Assembly: GCF_026914185.1 (NCBI RefSeq)
Contig: NC_070559.1
Location: 806,001-870,000 of the forward strand
Direction: 5' to 3'
DNA: 64,000 bases
Source: Puccinia triticina
Taxonomy: Eukaryota; Basidiomycota; Pucciniomycetes; Pucciniales; Pucciniaceae
Position 1 is the stretch's first letter, and the number at the start of each line of letters is the position of its first letter. Shown one piece after another: positions 33,170-45,580 of the stretch. A program made the position numbers and the translations under genes. The notes beneath the pieces are model-generated. The model was not told the DNA's origin, did no database searches, and saw nothing but the letters and a program-made list of their open reading frames with translations.

Positions 33170-33917
33170 TACCACTGACTTCTAGTGGTCGGTTACCAAT
33201 GACGTCCAGCGCTAACTTAACACAAGTCTCCCACTTCGCAGGGCCCTGGTACAGCCTGGGCTGGCGCGAAGCGCGACCTCTGAAGGAGGGACTTGGGACT
33301 AATGTCCACAGATGTCCACATTTTGGCCTGAGAGATTCCGTTCTTCTAAATGTTTTTGCAGGCAATTTTGTGTCTTTCAATTTTTGACCCTGTTCCCAAA
33401 GGGCCCCAGGCATGCCCTTTGGATCATGAAACTCTTCTTACTCTTCCCTATCTTTTGCCGCTACACATGTTCCTGGAAGTCCAACCATTGTTGCTCCATG
33501 GCCCTTCAAAGTTATGTATTTTCAAGGTTCCTTGAGCTGTATGCTGTGCGGATTGAACTGACCACGGAAAACAGTATGGTTTCTCAATTCAATTACACAG
33601 GAACCAGGCTCTCCATGTTCTGGTTAAGATGCCTTGGCCACTGCAGCCCCTGCATCCAATCCTCATCATGAGGACAGGGACACGAAGCCAAGATGTTCAG
33701 CTATCTTGGCCCTTCAGGGCTCCAGCAGAGGCTGCCTAGTTTTTTCTGTGTGAAGGGAGAAAGGAAAAATTGGCAAAAAAAGCCACAAAAGCCCCAATCT
33801 CTCAGGCAGGAAGTGTGACATAAGTCATAAGTCCTTCCTTCGGAGGTCACTTTGCTCCCCCAAGGACGGACTCAGTTAAGTTAGCATCCAGCGGCGGACT
33901 GGAAACCAGTGGTCGGT
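33170..33917. mobile_element. Possible TIR element, diverged
   Basis: Ends ACCACTGACTTCTAG and, on the other strand, ACCACTGGTTTCCAG, both followed further in by GCTAACTTAAC and a GAAGGA(G/A)GGACTT block. AGTGGTCGGTT is also directly repeated at both ends, so the limits are uncertain. No coding capacity. Confidence 0.45.
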
Positions 33918-35998
33918 TTATACAATTAGCTATTGAATTAAAACTTGGGTTGTATATTAGGGATTGATCCTCTTAAAATGTCTATTTATATAGTTCAACA
34001 AAACATAAGCATACAGAAAATTAGTTTTATGTGAAAGTGAAGAAGACAATGAAATCAAACATGAATATTGGGATGTGAAATTGATTGCCTTAGATTGACC
34101 ATTGAATTCCTCTTCTAATTTAACTGGTATGAGTTGTCTGCTACATAGTCTGCTACAATGATGTATCACCACAGTATTGAGGGCTGTTGGACTGACTCAT
34201 GAGCACTACAAACAATGGTGCAACCAATCTGAAAATTTCCTCCTAAAAAACTTTTTTTCATCTCCTGCACAAAGCGCAGGAGCAGATTAAGATCTGTATA
34301 AAAAAAAATCTGATACACATATTTACATTTCTTGGTATCTGGTTATTGTGCCCAATACATTGTGTTGGTATTGTATTGAAAGACCAATATGATCCATAAT
34401 AATATCTATCAAAGGAGTTTGTATTGGGGCACCAAAGCATGTCACAACCCCAAGGTTTGAGTTCAGCCCACAATGGGGTGGGATGGAGTGTACTCTGAAC
34501 TGTCAATCTCATCAAAATCTTATTGATCTTGATCTTTGACGGTCTTTATGGCACCTCTGAGCATATATATTCCAATCTTTCTTCTGATCACACTTTTGGT
34601 GTTACTCAACTATTGCCAGACACTTCCGGATTGGTGCTCTTCTGCCAATCAATCTCCTTCCAAACCTTCCTGACCAGCTGGCTTTTCCTTGGAAAACTCA
34701 GTCTTTCCACCCTTTTGATGCCAGTTTTCCCTCCTCTGTTAGATTGCAACAGTGTAGCTGTTTGCCAGTTCCCTATTTTCTCTATTATAAACACTCACAC
34801 TGCCAACATGCTTCTGAAACCATTGTAAAACACCCTCCTTACCTTATTGCTACCAAATCCACATCACTTATCCAACCCCCTGGAGGGCAGCTGATCAGAT
34901 TATTTTCCCTATTCCCCTCAAAATAGCTGCCACAATCCTGCACTGAACAGAGTTCCACAACAACTGCTTCATGCTAACAATTTTTCTCACTGTCACAATT
35001 GACAAAAAGCAAAAGCTTGAAGCTATATCTAAGATCAAGGAATATCTTCTAGCTTTGTGCATCACAAACTGCCATAATCTTCCTGATTGGAACTGGGAAG
35101 ATAAACATTATGCTCCCAGCTATGCTTACGCACATCTAGATCTGCATACCAGCATTGAATACCAAGCTAAGATCCACAATCCTAGTTTCAGCAACCAGAA
35201 AATATTGCCAATTTGTGTGGCTGAATATGAATCCTGAAATTCAGCCTCAAAGCCTGTACAACTCCTGTCTGTCAGGTTGCATACAGTAATTTGATCAGAC
35301 AAAAGAAACTGCTTTCTTTTTTCAACTTTGGGCCTCAAGAGCTGCACCCTTGGAATCCTGGATTAATTTTAATCCCATCAAACAATTTTATGTACCCAAC
35401 ACAATTGCCCTGTGACTGGCCTGGCAACCTTGTCAAGCCAACCCAGCAGCCTGAAGGTGTTTTGACTGCCTTTACAGTGAAGCTGTACAGGCCTGTGGCT
35501 GAAGTGCAGAAATAGTTTCAGCCACACAAAACAGAAAGATTTTCTGCTTTGGCTGTACCACTTGAAAACTAATTATTTTGGCAGTCATTATAATAACCTT
35601 AACCATCAAGCTCAAAACAATCAAATTCAAAAATAAAATAATAGACCACTACACCAAATAAAGAAGTCGCACAACTGCTATCAGTTGACATGCAACATAA
35701 TCCTATGTAACTTCCATTCTAGCTCTGCTCAAGTGAACATCTGTTTTTTTTGCACAGTTAGCATGCATTGAAGCTTATAAGGAAACCTATGAAAAGTTTT
35801 AAGTCCAATCACCAGATTCCTTAGAGCTCTCACATGTCACCACCAGGAAAAAAAAGTAGTCACTTGATGGCAAGTGACATGATGCAGCTTTGGTTTCAGC
35901 TCCAACACTTCTCCAATGCTGCTCCTCTCCACCAGCACATCTAGGGCTCACATGACAGGTGTCAGGATCAAAGCACTCCATTTGACAAAAACAGATGA
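33918..35998. other. AT-rich stretch, possible coding fossils
   Basis: No gene with confidence. An ORF at 34971-35237 (ITNCHNLPDWNWEDKHYAP) and one at 35291-35515 have protein-like composition and may be remains of one decayed repetitive gene. I cannot name it. Confidence 0.35.
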
Positions 35999-36765
35999 TG
36001 CTCAGCTTTGGCCCTGGCCCAGCTGATGCTCAGCTTTGGCCCTGGCCCAGCTGATGCTCAGCTTTGGCCCTGGCCCAGCTGATGCTCAGCTTTGGCCCTG
36101 GCCCAGCTGATGCTCAGCTTTGGCCCTGGCCCAGCTGATGCTCAGCTTTGGCCCTGGCCCAGCTGATGCTCAGCTTTTATCCTGGCTCAGCTGATGCTCA
36201 GCTTTTGCCCTGGCCCAGCTGATGCTCAGCTTTTGCCCTGGCCCAGCTGATGCTCAGCTTTTGCCCTGGCCCAGCTGATGCTCAGCTTTGGCCCTGGCCC
36301 AGCTGATGCTCAGCTTTTATCCTGGCTCAGCTGATGCTCAGCTTTTGCCCTGGCCCAGCTGATGCTCAGCTTTTGCCCTGGCCCAGCTGATGCTCAGCTT
36401 TTGCCCTGGCCCAGCTGATGCTCAGCTTTTGCCCTGGCCCAGCTGATGCTCAGCTTTTGCCCTGGCCCAGCTGATGCTCAGCTTTTGCCCTGGCCCAGCT
36501 GATGCTCAGCTTTTGCCCTGGCCCAGCTGATGCTCAGCTTTTGCCCTGGCCCAGCTGATGCTCAGCTTTTGCCCTGGCCCAGCTGATGCTCAGCTTTGGC
36601 ACTGGCTACCTGATGATAATCTTTGTCCCTGGCACAGCTGATGCTCAGCCTTGGCCGTGGCTCAGCTAATGCTCAGCTTTGGCCCTAGCCTAGCTGATTT
36701 TCAGCTCTGGTCCTGTCCAAGCTGATTCCCATCTTTTTACCTGGCCTGGCTCAGCTGATACTCAG
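35999..36765. repeat. 28-bp minisatellite, forward block
   Basis: About 21 nearly perfect copies (35999-36586) of GATGCTCAGCTTTGGCCCTG + GCCCAGCT, then degenerate copies. Variants (TTTGGCCCTGGCCC, TTTTGCCCTGGCCC, TTTTATCCTGGCTC) recur in a fixed order, indicating higher-order duplication. Confidence 0.95.
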
Positions 36766-36767
36766 CA

Positions 36768-37085
36768 AGCTGAGCATCAGCTGGCCAGCTGGCCCAAGAC
36801 TGGTTCAAAGCTGAGCATCAGCTGGGACAGGACTAGGAAAAGGCTGAGCAAGGACTGGTACAAAGCTGAGCATCAGCTGTGCCAGGACTAGTACAAAGCT
36901 GAGCATCACCTGGGCAAGGACTGCTCAAAAGGCTTCATTCCAATCCTGAGAGTGAGCTGCGTGAAAAAGCTGAGTATGAGCTGAGCAAAAAATCTGAGTA
37001 TGAGCTGAGCAAAAAGGCTGAGTATGAGCTGGGTACCAAAGCTGAGTATCAGCTGGACAGAACTGAGGATCAGTTGGGCTCATCA
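36768..37085. repeat. 28-bp minisatellite, inverted degenerate block
   Basis: GCTGAGCATCAGCTG and relatives (GCTGAGTATGAGCTG), the complement of the forward block's AGCTGATGCTCAGC. The turn is at CAGCTGATACTCAGC-AA-GCTGAGCATCAGCTG (36751-36782). Confidence 0.85.
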
Positions 37086-37308
37086 AAAACTGAACAGGAC
37101 CTCCTGGGTAAATTTTGGAAGTTGAGGAGATGGTTGGGAGATTGGGGTAGATAGTGGATAGATATTGGATAGATGGCAGGTAGCTGGCTTGAGCTGGTGT
37201 GATGTCACTTGTCATTGACTGAAGATTTTATTTTCCTGGTGCACCTGGTGGCACTTGCTTGACTTTTTCTTGTAGTGCAATCTTCCAGTTTTAATCAGAA
37301 CTAGAGGC

Positions 37309-37956
37309 AACGGTGGGTCGCTACTTTACTCTACGATAACCGGGGCTGTAGAGTAAAGTGGTGAGCTGCACCTAACATTTTTACAGTTATTGTTAGCGCT
37401 AGCGCGCGGATAGCCGCGTCACGGTTATCGTAACTGGCCTTTTTTTGTACAGCCATTACTAGTAAAGCAACGTGTTATTGAGAAAATTAACATGTTATTA
37501 AGCAATTAAGGGTCAAATTGGCCCTTATCAAGCAGAGCAACACTTTATTGAGCAGTGAAAGGCCAAATCAGCCCTGAAATGGCCTTTTCTTGCTCACACT
37601 GCAGAAATGAACCGCTTAGACAAGATTGTCCGAGCAGTTGTCGGACAGACTTTGTCTGATGAGTTCCGCAATGTTTGAGGCCTGGGCTGCCGGACTCATC
37701 GGACAAGGTTCATCCAACTACTTGTCGGACAAATGTGTCTGCGCGGATAGTTGATGCAGTGTCAATATATGGATAAATACCTCCTGCTCTGCCCATAGAT
37801 ATCGTAGCGGCCTTGAAAAGAAAAACACCCGGCCAGTGCAATATCAATATCGCACCACATTTCCCCATTGCTACCGGTCCGGTTATTGTAGAGGGACCAA
37901 AAATCGCTACAATAACGTTACGATATCGATAACCGTAAATTAGCGACCCACCGTTG
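37309..37956. mobile_element. hAT-type MITE (CAACGGTGGG ends)
   Basis: Inverted ends (C)AACGGTGGGTCGCTA / TAGCGACCCACCGTTG, flanked by CTAGAGGC at 37301-37308 and 37957-37964. Like 18525-19092, the 8-bp duplication ends in the C that could also be the first base of the element. An internal imperfect hairpin (about 37625-37740) is built on TTGTCCGA and TCGGACAA motifs. Confidence 0.8.
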
Positions 37957-38189
37957 CTAGAGGCAAAGGAGGAGTTTCTGGTTCCAATCTCTTGGTGACG
38001 CGGATATCGTTAGTTTTGCCTTCTTCCTCGGACAAACTAGGGTGTGCCCGTGTGTTTCTCTTTGCCATTGTGGGGGTGATTCGGTCACCGGTCGACCGTT
38101 GATGGCTAGTTGGCACTGCAGCTGCCAGCCTCCAAGAACACCGGTCCCCCGACTAGGGATGATAATTGGGCAGCCCGGCCGGTGGGCGG

Positions 38190-39088
38190 TGTAAGACTCA
38201 AAAGTGTTCCTGAGAACCTTTTGCTGAATGGAGAAGGGGATGATGGAGGTGCAAACTCTGCCCTTCTATGCTATCAGTCAACAAGACCCACCAAGCTATG
38301 CTTGGAAAGTTTTATTCAAGTGATAGGGTAGGTTGGCTCAAGATGAGTTGTTTGATTGACAAGGTATAGAGCTGATGGTTTATATAAGGGTGGTTATAAT
38401 TGGTAAGGGTGAATATTGGGGTGACTGTGATTGGTGAGTGATGAACTGAGGAGCTGACAACTGGGGAGGAGAGAGCTCCTTATATAGACAGAAGTGGAGC
38501 CCCAGAGGGCTTGTGGGTTAGGGTTTCAGCTGATCTGGACAACAGTGTGAGGGATTTTAGCTGGTGAGAGTAGATACAAATGATGTCATAATGTGTCAGG
38601 GGTACATAAATGATGTCATAAGCATGCAGTAGGGCTGCATGAAGGCTGCGTAAAGTGACAGTAGGCTGCATTAGTTGACAGGTGGATGCAGGGGGTGCAT
38701 AAATGACGTCTGAACTGCAGGATCAGTGCAGGATGACATCATAATATGGAAATAGAAGAGTACTTGATACTATGTGATGACTATAGTCTGATGGGGAGAT
38801 GTATGCTTGTATCCTGTGATGTGTATAAGCATAATACTGTGATCCTTGACTTGAGGCTTGTGACAGGCTGGTGACTGGGTATGCTGAACGTGTGATGGGT
38901 GTCCATTGTCCAAGGGCGTGTAGGTTCCCATCCAGAGGGGCTCCAGTGACGCTTCCAGTGGTGACTAGGGGTAAAATTGGCCGTAGAATCCATTTCTGGG
39001 GTCCATTTGATGGTATCTTGAGGCCTAGTATGAGTAATTATGTGGCATAGAAAAAACTTTTTATTTTTCAACTTTTCCGTCTACCACA
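38190..39088 (-). repeat. Solo LTR of the gypsy A/B family
   Basis: 899 bp; on the plus strand it runs TGTAAGACTC...CGTCTACCACA. Flanked by GCGG on both sides (38186-38189, 39089-39092). About 1-2% different from the LTR at 46047-46998 apart from indels. Confidence 0.85.
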
Positions 39089-39339
39089 GCGGCCCAAACC
39101 CGGGTCAGGTTTGGGCAACGCCTTGCGAGAAAAAATCAATTTTGGCCCGACCCGGCAGACCCGCCACTGTATCCGGGCCGGGGCGGGCGGCCTGTCGGGT
39201 CCCGCCGGGCCACCCCTGAGTAGGCAGGGGGCGGGGACCCAAGCGGATATTGTGTGAGTCTCACATGATATCAGATATCCGCTTGACAACTACGAAAACC
39301 TATCGACTCTTGACTATCAACTTTTGGTGTCAACTCTTG

Positions 39340-41424
39340 ACTACATGGCTGAATATACTGGTGAGGAAAGCAACATTCCAGTCTCTTCCACTGGAACCAA
39401 ATTAATTTGGTGATGACCTGCCTCTGACTCCACTGCCAGCAGATACCCAGAGCAAATCACAAGAAGAGATCAGCGGCAGCCAATCAAAGAGGCAAAAACT
39501 CACGAGTGGTGTGTGGGAGCACTTCTCCAAGTTCATAGGTGAGTTATTCTCTTTCTGCTTTCCTGAATCTTCCCATATTTCCTGCTCTAGCCATTCCAAT
39601 ATTTTACTAACATTCTTCGGTATGGGCATCATTTTCTAGACACAGATGGCAAGGAGAAGGCCAAGTACAATTACTGCGAAGTGAAGCTTGTAGGCGCCTC
39701 ATTCGCTGGAATCAACCATCTCCATCGACACTTGAAGAAATGTCTTGTTGAGAAAGGAGGTGTCATGGTGAAACAAGGTCTTTTGAACTTTAGCTTGTTG
39801 ATCAAATCTGCCGGCCACACCGTCTGGATATAAAATCAAGATTGATCTCACAAACAAATGGCAGAAATGGTAATTCAACATGAATACCCCTTTGTGATGG
39901 CTGAGCACAAAGGCTTTGTCAATTTCATGAAAGAAACTCAGCCTCAATTCAAGATGCCCGGACGCCAGACTCTGTGAAACGATTGCATCAAATTGTTCAA
40001 CAAACAAAAAGCCACCTTTATTACTCTCATTGCAAAGGACGCCGACCATGATGCACTCACAACCAATCTATGGACGGCCTCCAATCTCACTTGGTGTGAG
40101 CACGGCCCACTATATCAGCGCACAATGGTGCCTTGAGAAGTTAATCATCAGTTTCTGACCACTTCCGCCTCCGCACTCCGGCCCTGCTATTTCCAACCAA
40201 CTCAGTCAAGTACTACGTGATTGGAAGCTTATCAAAAAGCTAGCTTTTGTCACAGTTGAAAACGCAGCCTCAAACACAGCATCCCTTGTTAGACTTTGAC
40301 GATATGTGGATGATCGCTCTGCTACTCCGGGCGGTGCAACCTTGTGTTATTTCCATGTGCACTGCTTAGCGCACATCATCAACCTCATCGTCAAGGATGG
40401 GCTCAAATTCTCTGGTTCAGCTGCTGATCAACTACACAACAGTGTTCATTACATCCACGGATCACCAAGCCGCATGGATGCCTTTGAAAAGGCGCTCACT
40501 GCAGTTGACATCAAACTCAACAAGAAACAACCTTGTAAGGACGTTCCGACGCGGTGGAACTCCACTTACCTAATGATTGAGTCTTCCTTACCCTACAAGC
40601 TAGCCTTTGAGGAACTAGCAATCCAAGATGAGAAGTATGACTACTGCCCGACCAAGGCTCAATGGGAGGAACTGGCTTCAATAGAAAAGTTCCTCGAGCC
40701 ATTTTATCAAGGTTGGTTTTTATTTTTCTTCTCAATTATGTTTATTGGACCATTTTGGACTGAGTCACTTATATCGGTCTGGTTTTAGCAACGGTTTTGT
40801 TGAGTGGCACCCAATACCCAACCATCAATTATGGATATCGAGCGATGTCAGCCATTGAACAGCAACTAAACCATTTTGCGGCCCATCCAAGCAATCTCAT
40901 GAACATCAATGACATGATCAAGCCAATGAAGGCCAAATTCGAAAAGTATTGGGAACCATCAAAGGAACTCCTGGCCGTTGGTCTTATTCTTGACCCCTGT
41001 TTTAAGATTTGATACCTCCGCTTTCATCTTGAGCAGCACACCACGCCCAATCAGGACATCAATGAATTCTTCGGAAATGTGTGATTGACTGTCTTTCAAC
41101 TATGGAACCTGTTTGCTCCAGCTTCTTCATCTGCAGCTGAGCCAACCACCAGTCAAAATCAAACGAGGCCAACGAAGGCAATCAACAAGGACTTGACTGC
41201 CTTCCATCAGTACATGGCTGGAACCATTGAAGCTTTGCCGAATGCACCTGCGGCTGAGTTGGATCTTTACCTCAAAGAACGAAATGTGATCCTCTCCGAT
41301 GATTCTGATTCCAAGTTCAACCTGCTTGGCTGGTGGAAAATGAATTCACCTTGATTCCCATCACTATTGAAGATTGCCAGGACAGTGCTCAAGGTCCCAA
41401 CAACGTCAGTAGCCTCTGAGTCGG
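39340..41424 (+). pseudogene. hAT2 transposase, decayed
   Basis: Fragments in order: GVWEHFSKF before a probable intron, BED finger KAKYNYCEVKLVG...HLHRHLKKC (39655-39750), then a badly damaged stretch to 40300. The core is CLAHIINLIVKDGL and VPTRWNSTYLM (40360-40580), and the C-terminal part AELDLYLKERN, FNLLGWWK and TTSVASES (41250-41424). Many stops: TGA at 41010-41012, 41082-41084 and 41352-41354, and a TAA near 39830. An LTR interrupts it at 41425. Older than hAT1 judging by the damage. Confidence 0.8.
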
Positions 41425-41868
41425 TGTGGTAGACAGAAAAGTGAAAAATCAAAAGTTTTTTCTATACTACATATTTACTCACAATACGCCTCAAGATACC
41501 ATCAAATGGACCCCAGAAATGGATTCTAAGGCCAATTTTACCCCTAGTCACCACTGGAAGCGTCACTGGAGCCCCTCTGGATGGGAACCTACACGCCCTT
41601 GGACAATGGACACCCATCACACGTTCAGCATACCCAGTCACCAGCCTGTCACAAGCCTCAAGTCAAGGATCACAGTATTATGCTTATACACATCACAGGA
41701 TACAAGCATACATCTCCCCATCAGACTATAGTCATCACATAGTATCAAGTACTCTTCTATTTCCATATTATGATGTCATCCTGCACTGATCCTGCAGTTC
41801 AGACGTCATTTATGCACCCCCTGCATCCACCTGTCAACTAATGCAGCCTACTGTCACTTTACGCAGCC
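41425..41868 (+). repeat. Truncated gypsy A/B-family LTR
   Basis: Starts TGTGGTAGAC (the 5' end of this LTR in its own orientation) and matches about 444 bp before ending abruptly after TTTACGCAGCCT. The break may be an inversion breakpoint. Confidence 0.85.
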
Positions 41869-42097
41869 TAGATGTAAACAGGCCATTCGTGTGGTTCAGG
41901 ACATTTTGGCGGATGACGAAGCTAGAAGTAGCCTTATGGAACAAATTGGTCTCAAAGATGATTCCGCTGAATTAACGTCACTCGAGCAAGAACATATTCA
42001 GAGTCATGCTGCACCTGCCCCAAAAGCAGAATCCCGACATCACAGTCATCCTCCCGTCGGGATCAAAAGAACCTTCAGCGGCAGTATCAAGGTCTGA
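41869..42097 (+). pseudogene. C-terminal exon of an unidentified host gene
   Basis: Open frame from the LTR break (CKQAIRVVQDILADDEARSS...) to the stop at 42095-42097. The composition is soluble, acidic then Ser/His/Pro-rich, ending IKRTFSGSIKV, unlike the transposons around it. No upstream part is present, so it is probably the 3' end of a gene severed at 41868/41869. I do not recognise the family. Confidence 0.4.
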
Positions 42098-43463
42098 GAT
42101 CATGCAGGCAGCGTCAAGGTCCTAAGTGTGGCCGAGTTTGTAATGTTACAACCCCACAATATTTTCGCTTTTCTCACATTTACCCGGGTTATCCCTTTCT
42201 GAAGTCGCCGATTGAGTGTCTAAAGTAGGCAGCCGAGCCAATCATTCTTTCATGATTGTTTCTAGTATCTTTAATCGATTGATTCCACAATTTGCTCAGT
42301 ACAATCACAACTCGGCCGAAGTTTTATTCTACGTAATGAAGGTTTTTGGGCGGAGCCTTTTTGTAAGTAGCAGTTACCAAGATGGACAGTTACCTCAAAA
42401 AGTGTCGGAAGACAATTAAAATAAATACAATATTGTAAATATCATTCATCTATACACCTCAAAAAACGACGTTTGGTGCGAATTAATTTGCCTCTCTTTC
42501 TTGTCTTGAGGTCGTTAAGTGCATTCCTCTCTGACACGTAAATGTGAACTCTGCATCATGTTTTCATTGCCAACTGATTACGACTACATATATTCCTCTT
42601 TGAATTCTGGTATGGTACCTTGGTTTTTATATGGCGCATGGGGGTTGGATCCCGACAGCACTTCCTTTCTCAATGTCAGCGGTTGAGCTATATAGAGCTT
42701 AGTTACCGTACTTAAAGTTCATTGTAGCAAAATTTCCTTCCGGATTGCATAATGCACTCGCGGTAATCGCTCCATGATAGCGAAGTGGCTTCGTTTTAAT
42801 TTGTGGATTAACTTCGTCAGGAATGATACATATATCCTCCTTTTAAAACTATTTTTAAAGTTTTGATGAATGCAGGTTCTTATAGCGGATATACTTGTCA
42901 CCAGCGTTACAAATCGTTCTTCATTTGCAAGCTACAGGTCGGTTGCGAGGTTGTTCCGTCGTCTTTGAGATTGCATGATAAGGCAATTTGTCGTCTAGAT
43001 CGTCGTTTTGTTCGACCTGGTTGGGCAGTACATGAACAGGTGGCAGCGGCTCAACATGAAGAAGGACCACTTATTCCTTAGTGCTCTTCGACCTCGAGTG
43101 ACTCGTATCGAAGGCACCAACTTGAAAGCATTCAGCACTTTGCAATTGGTTTCGACTTTCTGGCCGATGGGCAGCAACCAATTGTTTGTCGATTGGAAAA
43201 CCACAATCTGTGGACAGTGATTGGAGGATAAAAGGGAGCGTCGGGCCACGATTGCCAACAAAAGAGTAGACTCACCACCAGACCGAATATTTAGTTGATC
43301 ATATATAAATCATACCTGAGAACGTCTTATTCACATCACGTGAATTTTTCTTTGAAAGAGTGAAGCAGGCTTCAATTCACCTTCCATCATAATTCAGCAT
43401 TATACTCTATCAATACACCCTAAGATCATCACTGTCACCTAAATTTGGAGACAATTAGCCCCA
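42098..43463. other. Spacer with one unassigned ORF
   Basis: Mostly AT-rich. Codons at 43008-43220 (FDLVGQYMNRWQRLNMKK...) and the frame just upstream look protein-like but contain stops further up. No family recognised. The last ~100 bp before 43464 are the presumed promoter and 5' UTR of the secreted-protein gene. Confidence 0.4.
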
Positions 43464-45194
43464 ATGCATACTGAAAGCAGGACAAAACTACTTGTCCTTG
43501 TGACACTATTTGTTTCTTTCTTACAAGGAACATCTGCTGCTTCGACTCATCGGCGGTACCGTAGACAAGTTCCTCAAGAATGGGCACATGCTAAGGTAAG
43601 CTTAATCTCAAAGCAGCGTGAATTGTTTAAAATCAAACCTCAATGGGGCTTGGCCATCTCTGGAGTATTGATAATTTTATTTCATTTTTAATTAGGAAGT
43701 AAATATTGTTGATAAAATGCTTAAGCTTAGTAACCCTTTGGACATAACACATCCAATTTTCAGTTTGTCAGTAACTTTTTTTCCTATTGAAATGTGACAT
43801 TGATTATCTAAATGAATTTGTTGATTAAAGCTGATACAATCGAAAACTATTTAGACTGGGGAATGAGGCCGCATCAAATGGGACGGGGAAGCTCGACAAA
43901 AAGCACCTTGACTGTTTCCAGAAGATTGTGGCTGATCAAGCGTTCACGAATGCAAAGAAGGCCGGAAACAAGGAGGGTCAGGAGGCTGCTATAATTTTTG
44001 CGTCAGTCGAAAAAAACACCAAGACAGTAGGCGTGGCTAGTGTTCCTTGTAAAAGTAAGAAGATGGTAAACCCTGAGATTGAGAGATTGATACAGCATCA
44101 GGTTGGTTTTCAAAATTCATTTCTTACATCTCAGATTCAATCATAATAATTTTTAGAACTAATTAAAATGCGGCTTTGATTTATCTTGTTTTTTTAACAA
44201 GGATGCTGCGTCTCCAGGGGCTGCTGAAAATAACAAGAAGTCGGCCTTATTGGCTGCTCTTTCCTTGAAGGAGATAGGAAGCGACCCTAGCATATCTCTG
44301 CGTACTGGCACATTCAAAGCTGGAGAGTAAGTCATTTGAGAAAGATATTCAATTTGATGAGAAAAATGCTCATTGATCGTGGTAACTACTACCTTTCCAC
44401 AGCACCAAGAATACCAATAATGGTCGTGGTAACAGTTGTGATGATGAGAAAGACACCGAGGGTTGTATCTTTACTAAAAAGGCTCTGGTGAGTAGTTTGT
44501 TTTTCTAAATCATTCAAAGAGGGGTTCAATTTTATTGAGATTGTTTTCCCCTGAAGGTTGAAGATGTAACAAAAGCAGAAATCGATGAGTTTGTGCAAAA
44601 GCATGCTGGCGGATCTGGGGAGGAGAAAAAGGATGTCACCCAATTCAATAAGAAACCCGATGGTGCGGGTGGTAAAGATGGTGATGTGATGAAGAAGGAT
44701 AGCGCAGCCGAAAAGTTGGGCGGAACAACTACGATTGTTGTAAAAGAAGACAAGGAAAAGACCGCTGCCTTGAAGGAAACAGCCAGCTTAGCAAGCACAG
44801 CTGGCACAGGAGGTCAAGATTAGAAGCCGCAGTAGCTGAAAAAACGACCAGTGGCGACTTCAGCACCACTGTATCAGAGTTAAAATTGATTGATAAAAGT
44901 GGCCCTGAAGACGAAGGGACTAAGGACAACGATGTAACAGTCAAGACGGATGGCACGACTACCCAGGTGGATAGCAAGCTTGCCACCGCAGAGGTCGCTG
45001 ATAAAGGAGCAGGTGAAAAGGAGAAGGAAGAACTGGCACAGAAGGAGAAGGAAGAAAAAGCAAAGAAGGACAAGGAAGAACAAAAAAAGAAGGAGAAGGA
45101 AGAACTTGAAAAGAAGGAAAAAACAAAGAATGATAAGACAAAGAATGGAAAAGGAAAGAATAAAAACAAAAACAAGGGAGGTGACCCAAAATAA
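43464..45194 (+). CDS. Secreted protein of a rust-type family, frameshifted tail
   Basis: Exons 43464-43595, 43696-43766, 43855-44101, 44202-44326, 44403-44487 and 44557 onward, all GT-AG and in phase; the frame ends at TAG 44821-44823 (308 residues). The N-terminus is a clear signal peptide (KLLVLVTLFVSFLQGTSA) followed by a dibasic HRRYRRQV, a possible processing site. Four cysteines lie in LDCFQKI, VPCKS and NSCDDEKDTEGCIF. From memory, related secreted proteins occur in rust genomes with no known function; a host-interaction role is only a guess. Right after the stop, another frame opens (EAAVAEKTTSGDF..., from 44823) and runs to 45194 as a Lys/Glu-rich tail (EKEKEELAQKEKEEKAKK). One indel near 44815-44823 would join them, so the gene is either recently frameshifted or the short form is real. 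Confidence 0.7.
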
Positions 45195-45580
45195 AACTAA
45201 TTTGTGACCTGTTGTTGGAGAATCTTTTTTATTTTCACTTCAACCAAATTCCTATAAGTAACAAACAATCAAATTTCCCCATTTCCACTTTTGAAGAATG
45301 GTAACAATCAACTTCCCTTGTGATCTAATAATTGCAATACTTGATTTGTTTGAAATAAAACTATTACTTGATCTCATATACAGCTGTTGTGTAAATAAGG
45401 ATGGCTATAGGGCGGGCCAGCCAACGGGCCGCCCGAACCCGCGCGGGCTTGGGCCGGGCTTGGATACACATTTCAGATAATAATTTAAAATCGACCTGGC
45501 CCGTCCAACCCATTTAGCAAATGGGCGGCTCGCGGGCAACTTGCGGGTGCCTGTGGCCCCCCCCCCCCCATCGGGGCCCG
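45195..45580. other. Gene 3' flank and GC-rich hAT-like terminal DNA
   Basis: Presumed 3' UTR to about 45400, then a GC-rich block of GGGCCGCCCG motifs beginning TAGGGCGGGCC (45408) that resembles hAT subterminal sequence. A run of 14 C lies near 45560. Confidence 0.45.

Larger units (their letters stand above)
38154..41424 (+). mobile_element. hAT2 transposon, 5' part
   Basis: Begins TAGGGATGATAATTGGGC with a GC-rich subterminal region that is split by a solo LTR. Its transposase is cut off by another LTR at 41425, exactly before the AFSTGG motif. See hAT3 (45581-46046) for a matching 3' part. Confidence 0.75.

Noticed and set aside
35999..36586. Repeat-containing protein encoded by the 28-bp array
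   Set aside because: 28 is not a multiple of three and no frame stays open through it with a start and flanking exons.
44729..45175. Minus ORF of 148 codons rich in Phe/Ser
   Set aside because: Antisense image of the Lys/Glu-rich tail of the secreted protein.
45400..45580. GC-rich island as a CpG-island promoter
   Set aside because: The GGGCCGCCCG words match hAT subterminal repeats better.
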